From the NCBI GenBank assembly GCA_963811585.1, contig CAWERR010000008.1, forward strand, positions 496,001-560,000: a stretch of DNA of 64,000 nt, written 5' to 3'. Below, one piece after another: positions 58,688-64,000 of this stretch. The translations under genes and the position numbers were made by a program. Position 1 is the first letter of the stretch. Every line of letters starts with the position of its first letter. The notes beneath the pieces are model-generated. The model was not told the DNA's origin. It saw only the letters and a program-made list of their open reading frames with translations, and made no database searches. Source of the stretch: JACDHG01 sp963811585. GTDB lineage: Bacteria; Actinomycetota; Actinomycetes; Propionibacteriales; Nocardioidaceae.

Positions 58688-59399
58688 GCGACTACGACTT
58701 CAGCAACCTGCGCGCCCTCTTCATCAACTGCACCCTCAAGCGGTCACCGGAGCGAAGCAACACCCAGGGCCTGGTCGACATCAGTGCGAACATCATGCGC
58801 AAGCACGGTGTGCGAGGTCGAGGTGCATGCGAGCCGTTGACCACGACATCGCGACCGGTGTCTGCCCCGACATGACCGAGCACGGTTGGGAGACGCGACG
58901 AGTGGCCGTCGATCCAGGAGCAGGTGATGGCCTCCAACATCCTGGTCGATCGCCGGGCCGATCTGGCTCGGCGACAACTCCAGCATCACCAAGCAGGTCA
59001 TCGAGCGGCTGTACGCGAGCGTCGGGCGAAACTCAACGAGCAGGGCCAGTGGGACTACTACGGCCGGGTCGGCGGAGCGCTCATCACCGGCAACGAGGAC
59101 GGCATCAAGCACTGCGCGCATGAACATCCTCTACTCCTCCAGCACATCGGCTACACGATTCCGCCGCAGGCCGACGCCGGCTGGATCGGCGAGGCCGGGC
59201 CAGGGCCGTCGTACCTCGACCAGGGCTCAGGTGGGCCCGAGAACGAGTTCACCAACCGCAACACGACCTTCATGACCTGGAACCTCATGCACCTCGCGAA
59301 CATGCTCGACCAGGCCGGCGGCATCCCGGCGTACGGCAACCAGCGACGGAGTGGGAAGCCGGCGCGCGGTTCGACTTCGAGAACCCCGAGTACCGCTGA
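58684..59399 (+). CDS. NADPH-dependent FMN reductase / flavodoxin-fold oxidoreductase, frameshifted
   Basis: Starts MSDYDFSNLRALFINCTLKR, with SPERSNTQGLVDIS as the FMN phosphate loop, then EQVMASNILVIAGPIWLGDN, SITKQVIERLYASSGE, GALITGNEDGIKHCAMNILY, LQHIGYTIPPQADAGWIGEA and GPSYLDQGSGGPENEFTNRN, ending FDFENPEYR. This is a WrbA/NAD(P)H oxidoreductase type flavin-binding fold. It is translationally coupled to the nitrilase-type gene. About five extra bases break the frame. Confidence 0.82.
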
Positions 59400-59412
59400 C
59401 GCCAGCTCCGTA

Positions 59413-60015
59413 TCAGCTGTTGCTGACGAGCACGTACCGTTCGTCGTCGAGCGGACCGCCCCAAAGCACGGGGTTCGTGAGCTGGCGCACCGAAGCGGTC
59501 GCCCGGTGGCGAAGCACGAGCGCCTCACACTCGGCGGCGGTGATGCCGGAGCCGGTCGACCAGCTGCCCTCGACCAGGATCAGGCGGCCTTCGGGTCGGA
59601 GCAGGTCGACCCATCGCTGCATCGCTGCATCGGGGTCGGGCAGTGCCCAGACCACATGCCTGGCGAGCACGACGTCACACGAACCCGCGTCGAACGGAGG
59701 GAATGACGCATCGCCCTGGGCGAACTCGGCTGTCGCCCCCGCTGCTGCCGCCTTGGCGGCCGCCGCCTCGACCATACGGTCGGAGAGGTCGACGCCGCGG
59801 ACGTCGTAGCCGGCCGCGGCGAGCAGGACCGACAAGCTGCCGGTGCCGCAGCCAAGGTCGACAACCTGCGCCGGAGCCGGCGGCAGGAGCGGCATCAGCA
59901 TCGCCCGCCAAGCCTCGCGCGTGTCGTGATCGCGAAGCCCGTGGTCGGGCTCCTCGTCGAACGTCGAGGCCTGTGAATCCCAGAAGTCGCGCACCGAGTT
60001 CTCCATCGAAGACAT
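59413..60015 (-). CDS. Class I SAM-dependent methyltransferase
   Basis: About 200 residues in one uninterrupted frame. SAM motif I is VVDLGCGTGSLSVLLAAAGY, followed by VRGVDLSDRMVEAAAAK, GDASFPPF and CDVVLARHVVWALPDPDAAM. It is a generic Methyltransf_11/25 enzyme acting on an unknown small molecule or lipid. ATG 60015 or 60006 is the start; the open frame from 60072 overlaps the divergent kynureninase start. It is an intact gene within the otherwise frameshift-rich region. Confidence 0.85.
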   Translation of the reverse strand: MSSMENSVRDFWDSQASTFDEEPDHGLRDHDTREAWRAMLMPLLPPAPAQVVDLGCGTGSLSVLLAAAGYDVRGVDLSDRMVEAAAAKAAAAGATAEFAQGDASFPPFDAGSCDVVLARHVVWALPDPDAAMQRWVDLLRPEGRLILVEGSWSTGSGITAAECEALVLRHRATASVRQLTNPVLWGGPLDDERYVLVSNS

Positions 60016-60070
60016 TGTGCCGGGCCGACCTTTGGCGCGGCGGCGCAGGGCAGGCGGTACGTTCGGCGAC

Positions 60071-61309
60071 ATGGCACTGACCCGATCCGACGCTGAGGCA
60101 GCTGGACCGGGAAGACTCGCTGGCGCACTTTCGTGATCGCTTCGTCATCGACGACCGGCACTGATCTACCTCGACGGCAACTCGCTCGGCAGATGCCGAA
60201 GGCCACCCGTGACCGGGTCCGTGAGGTGCTCGACGACGACTGGGGGGGAACTTGATCCGGTCGTGGGATGACCGCTGGATCGACCTTCCCCGCCAGATCG
60301 GAGACCTGATCGGGCACCGGCTGTTCGGCGCTGATCGCGCGGGTGAGACGGTGGTCGGCGATCCACCACCGTGTCGCTCTACAAGGCGATGTCGGCTGCA
60401 CTCGACGCCCAGCCCGATCGGCACTCGATCGTCATCGAGCGCGACAACTTCCCGACCGATAGCTATCTCGTCGAGTCCCTCGCGCAGCAACGCGATCTGA
60501 AGATCCGGTGGATCGACGAGGCTGGTCCGAGCGGCATCGACGCTCGACGTCATACGGCCGTGCTGGACGAGGATGTCGCGGTCGTTGTCCTCTGCCACGT
60601 CGACTACCGGTCGTCCGCGCTGGTCGACATGGCGAGCTGCACCCGCGCAGCGCACGACGTCGGTGCGCTCACCGTCTGGGACCTCTGCCACTCGGTCGGG
60701 ACGAGTGCCGATCGACCTGACCGGCGACGATGCCGACATCGCCGTCGGCTGCACCTACAAGTACCTCAACGGCGGGCCTGGCTCACCGGCGTTCACCTAT
60801 GTCCGCGCGCGAGCTGCAGCCGCGAGCTGTCGCAGCCGATCTGGGGATGGTGGGGGCGGGCTGCACATGTTCGACATGGACCAGGGCTACCAGCCGAAGG
60901 GCGACATCCGCGCGTGGCTGGCGGGCACGCCGAGCGTGCTGTCGCTGTGCGGCCATCGAGCCGAGCGTCGCAGATGATCGTGGAGGCCAGGATGCCGGCG
61001 ATGCGGCGCAAGTCCGAGGCGCTGATGGCTCTGGCGGTGGCACTGTACGACGAGCTGGCTCGCCCCGGCCGGCAACGGCCTGCACACCCGCGCGACCCGG
61101 CCCGACGCGGATCACACCTGACCGTTACCCACCCTAATGCGCTTATTACGACGCGTGAGCTGATCCCGAGGGGCATCATTCCCGATTTTCGTCGTCCCGA
61201 CGGAATCCGTCTCGGTATGGCCCCGTTGACGACGAGATTCGTGGATGTCTACGACGCATGCGCGCAAATGGCGACCCTGGGAGCCCTGATCGACGGAATC
61301 ATCCGTTGA
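60071..61309 (+). CDS. kynU: Kynureninase, frameshifted
   Basis: A PLP enzyme that cleaves kynurenine to anthranilate and alanine in tryptophan breakdown. Reconstructed: MALTRSDAEALDREDSLAHF, LIYLDGNSLGQMPKAT, NLIRSWDDRWIDLPRQIGDL, STTVSLYKAMSAAL, VLCHVDYRSSALVDMA, VWDLCHSVGAVPIDLTGDDA, PLP Lys in VGCTYKYLNGGPGSPAFTYV, then FRRPDGIRLGMAPLTTRFVD and LGALIDGIIR. The gene shows both extra bases and missing bases near its start, for example a lost G in the G run at 60242. No other kyn genes are in the window. Confidence 0.88.
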
Positions 61310-61370
61310 TCTTGCAGGCCCCACCTCTTGACGCAACAAGGTGGGTAGGGGAGTCTCCGGGAGGCTCTCG

Positions 61371-61386
61371 TGTGACCCTCGTCACA
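61371..61386. promoter_or_regulatory. CRP/GlxR-type operator upstream of the M4 protease
   Basis: TGTGACCCTCGTCACA fits TGTGA-N6-TCACA, the cAMP-receptor protein / GlxR consensus, with perfect symmetry of the outer six bases. It lies 62 bases before the GTG of the protease gene, a position suited to catabolite control of an exported protease. Confidence 0.65.
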
Positions 61387-61447
61387 GTCTGTCGCGAGCC
61401 TCCGTGTGCCGACAACGACGTCGACACCACCTTCAGGGAGGTAGTTC

Positions 61448-63509
61448 GTGAAACGCATCATCACCCTCGGAGCGATCGCAGCCGTTACCGCTGCTGGTCT
61501 CTCCGCCACCCCCACGCAGGCCGCTCCGTCACCCTCGGATGCTGCCCCGCGTGCCGCCACCACCAAGTCCGACCCGTCCTTCACGCCCGCCGAGCGCGCC
61601 TCGACGCTGCGTGACGCACGTCAGGATGCCGCCAAGACCGCGCGGACACTGCAGCTGCCGTCGAGCCAGGCCCTGCGCCCAACCGACGCGATCGCCGACA
61701 CCAACGGAGCCATGCACATCCGCTACGACCGCACCTACCGCGGCCTGCGCGTCATCGGTGGCGACCTGGTCGTCCACCAGACCAAGAGCGGCGCCGTCGA
61801 AGGCGTCGACGCCGCCTCGCATCCAAGATCGCTCTGCGACCATCAAGCCCGCCGTCGCGGCACCGCGCTACGCCACCCTGGTGGTCTTCGCCGCCAACCA
61901 CCGCCCGGTGCTGGCCTGGGAGACACGCCGCGAAGGCGTCGCACCCAACGGCGACCCGATCGACAGGCTCACCTACACCGACGCCCGCACGGGCACGCAA
62001 GCTCGCCACGTGGAACCAGATCGCGCACGCCGACGGACGGGCAACTCGCTGTACTCCGGCCCCGTGCCGTTGTCCACGGTGCTGTCCGGCTCGACGTACC
62101 AGCTCACCGACGCGACCCGCGGCAACAGCTAGCATCTACGACGCCAACAACTCCACGAGCACGTCACGCGGCACGCTGTTCACCGACGCCGACAACGTGT
62201 GGGGCAACGGCACGACGTCGTCGCGTCAGTCGGCGGCGGTCGACGCGGCATACGGCGCGGCGCAACACGTGGGACTTCTACAAGAACACGTTCGGCCGCA
62301 ACGGCATCAAGAACAACGGCGTCGCGGCCTACAGCCGTGTCCACTACGGCAACAACTACGAGAACGCCTTCTGGGACGACTCGTGCTTCTGCATGACGTA
62401 CGGCGATGGCGGCTCGACGTTCACCGCTCGTCTCCCTCGACGTCGCCGGCCACGAGATGAGCCACGGCGTCACGTCCAACACGGCGGGTCTCATCTACAG
62501 CGGAGAGTGCGGGGGTCTCAACGAGGCCGACGTCCGACATCTTCGGCACCATGGTCGAGTTCACCGGCGAACAACGGCGCACGACCCGGGTGACTACTAC
62601 ATCGGCGAAGAGATCGCCGAGACGGCACCTACCTGCGGCGGATGGACAACCCCAACCTCGACGGCGGCAGCTGCCAACTGCTGGTCGTCCGGCGTGGGCA
62701 ACCTCGACGTGCACTACTCGTCCGGCGTGGGCAACCACTTCTTCTACCTGCTGGCCGAGGGCTCGGGCGCCAAGACCATCGGAGGTCGCTCGCACAACAG
62801 CCCGACGTGCAACGGCTCGACGGTCACCGGCATCGGCCGCGACGTCGCCGTCGAGGATCTGGTATCGCGCACTGACGACGTACATGACGTCGACGACCAA
62901 CTACACGCGGCGCGCGCGACGCCACGATCAAGGCGGCCAAGGACCTGTACGGCGCGACCTCGACGCAGTGCACCGCAGTCGTCAACGCGTGGAACGCAGT
63001 CTCGGTGCCGGTCGGAACGCGAGTCTTGCGGCGGTACCACGCCGCCACCGACCGGCAACCTGCTGCTCAACCCGGGCTTCGAGTCCGGCAACGTCAACTG
63101 GACCGCGAGCAGCGGCGTGATCGCGACCGGCGGCACAGCCGCCGCGACCGGGGCTTACATCGCCTGGCTGGACGGGTACGGCACGACCCACACCGACACG
63201 CTGTCGCAGACGGTCGCGATCCCGGCAGGCAAGTCCGCGGCGTCGCTGTCGTTCTACCTGAACGTCACGAGCGGCGAGACAACGACCACGACGGCATACG
63301 ACACGTTGCGGGTGCAGGTGATCAGCGGAGGCACGACGACGTACCCTGGCGACGTACTCCAACGCCAACAAGGGCACGGCGTACGTCCTGCGCACGGTCA
63401 ACCTGAACAGCTACATCGGCCAGACCGTCACGATCAAGTTCCTGGGCGTGGAGGACTCCTCCTGGCCACGAGCTTCCGCATCGACGACACGTCGTTGGCC
63501 ACCTCGTAA
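61448..63509 (+). CDS. Secreted M4 (thermolysin-like) metallopeptidase, frameshifted
   Basis: GTG 61448 with a GGGAGGTAG RBS. Signal peptide MKRIITLGAIAAVTAAGLSA; FTP/PepSY-type propeptide (MHIRYDRTYRGLRVIGGDLV, LVVHQTKSGAVEGVD); catalytic domain with zinc motif DVAGHEMSHGVTSNTAGL (HExxH) and the downstream Glu region SGECGGLNEA-SDIFG; YYIGEEI; LYLRRMDNP-like; GSGAKTIGGRSHNSPTCNGS-type substrate-site region; and a C-terminal jelly-roll (NLLLNPGFESGNVNWTASSG, SFRIDDTSLATS). It is a neutral protease with a substrate-binding tail. Many single-base indels break the frame. A strong terminator follows. Confidence 0.9.
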
Positions 63510-63527
63510 GCGAGAGCCACCGCGTAG

Positions 63528-63561
63528 GGGCGCCACCCGTTGACGGGGGTGGCGCCCTTTT
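63528..63561 (+). terminator. Strong intrinsic terminator after the M4 protease
   Basis: GGGCGCCACCC at 63528-63538 and its complement GGGTGGCGCCC at 63547-63557 form an 11-bp stem with an 8-base loop, followed by TTTT. This is the best rho-independent terminator of the window. Confidence 0.93.
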
Positions 63562-63639
63562 CGTTTGTCCGGTTGCCGCAGCCACGGGGGCGCGTGTCAG
63601 ACTGTCCGGCCATGTCGGTCGGGAGGGTGAGAAGCGTCG

Positions 63640-64000
63640 ATGAACTGGGAGACAGGCGTGTACGGCCTGGCGGCTGGGTTCCTCATCGCGGTTGTCACTG
63701 CGCCGGTGGGCGTTTCGGGTGCGGTCTTCCTGCTGCCCGTCCAGCTGAGCGTGCTGATGCTGCCACTCGGGATCTGGCTGCTCGTGCAGCGCCGCAAGCC
63801 CGAAGAGAATGACGCGTTCGCCGCGTCGGTGGTCGGCGCGGTCACGTACTTCGGCCTGTCGTTCACCACGACAGGAGACATCGCTCCCGAGTGGGCGCTC
63901 GGCCTGATGTGCGGTCTCGGAGGGCTGGTCGGCGGCTATGTCGGCGCCCACCTGCAGCCGCGAGTCCCGGCCCAGGCCCTGCGCCGACTGCTCGGGGCTC
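63640..64000 (+). CDS. TauE/SafE family membrane protein, 3' end outside the window, possible internal deletion
   Basis: Open to the window edge from ATG 63640 (GGGAGGG upstream as RBS). It begins MNWETGVYGLAAGFLIAVVT and APVGVSGAVFLLPVQLSVL, the first repeat of TauE/SafE sulfite/organosulfonate exporters. It then jumps directly to MLPLGIWLLVQRRKPEENDA and ALGLMCGLGGLVGGYVGAHL, QPRVPAQALRRLLG, which belong to the second half. About 70 residues normally between these halves appear to be missing, without a change of frame. The family call is from remembered motifs. Confidence 0.68.
   Translation, partial: MNWETGVYGLAAGFLIAVVTAPVGVSGAVFLLPVQLSVLMLPLGIWLLVQRRKPEENDAFAASVVGAVTYFGLSFTTTGDIAPEWALGLMCGLGGLVGGYVGAHLQPRVPAQALRRLLGA

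Overview
This window is chromosomal DNA of a high-GC Gram-positive actinobacterium, most likely Propionibacteriales / Nocardioidaceae. The evidence is extreme G/C at codon third positions, frequent GTG starts, acidic or extended L17 and S9 proteins, a HrcA/CIRCE-controlled groES-groEL with a His-rich GroEL tail, and the backbone order rplQ-truA-rplM-rpsI-glmM-coaA-glmS-acpS-nnrD-alr-hydrolase-tsaE-tsaB-rimI-tsaD-groES-groEL-sigD-guaB-guaB3. No rRNA, tRNA, CRISPR array, transposase or phage gene was seen.

Layout. 0-10 kb: rplQ, an MFS exporter, a folE plus ferredoxin-reductase-like operon beside a Cys-containing ArsR-type regulator, a tctCBA tricarboxylate uptake operon ending in a universal stress protein, and truA. 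9.4-15.6 kb: a 22-bp tandem repeat array, an RsmC-like methyltransferase, an ECF sigma factor with a membrane-anchored partner, a UbiA prenyltransferase, a secreted beta-propeller-like protein and a disulfide oxidoreductase. 15.8-25 kb: PhoD phosphatase, an ABC-F ATPase, a GH43 glycosidase behind citrate synthase, rplM-rpsI and glmM. 25-34 kb: a TetR regulator divergent from a DUF4386 membrane protein, a two-gene ABC exporter, a GNAT acetyltransferase, a small secreted protein and a NarL-type two-component system. 34-37 kb: two further GNAT paralogues and coaA. 37-47.5 kb: cell-wall precursor, cofactor and tRNA t6A genes. 47.5-51 kb: a second sigma / membrane-partner pair, a second and partly inverted 22-bp repeat array, and a THUMP-like methyltransferase. 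51-58 kb: groES, groEL, SigD-type sigma with an RsdA-like anti-sigma, guaB and guaB3. 58-64 kb: a nitrilase-family amidohydrolase, a flavin reductase, a methyltransferase, kynureninase, a secreted M4 metalloprotease behind a CRP/GlxR-type site, and the start of a TauE/SafE-like gene.

Quality. From about 34.15 kb to 63.5 kb nearly every conserved gene is broken by single-base indels, while the first 34 kb holds only two (rplQ and the DUF4386 gene). When the expected proteins are reconstructed by eye, the unambiguous extra bases fall exactly between codons, on both strands, and usually create a CG dinucleotide. Random read errors should not know the reading frame, so this pattern is the most unusual property of the window. 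I annotate these loci as genes with their full reconstructed spans, not as biological pseudogenes.

The most interesting candidate biological structure is the pair of 22-bp-period repeat arrays (9.37-9.55 kb and 49.48-49.73 kb). They share a core motif, each lies between a gene 3' end and the next same-strand gene, and both neighbourhoods contain a SAM-dependent methyltransferase and an ECF sigma / membrane-partner pair.
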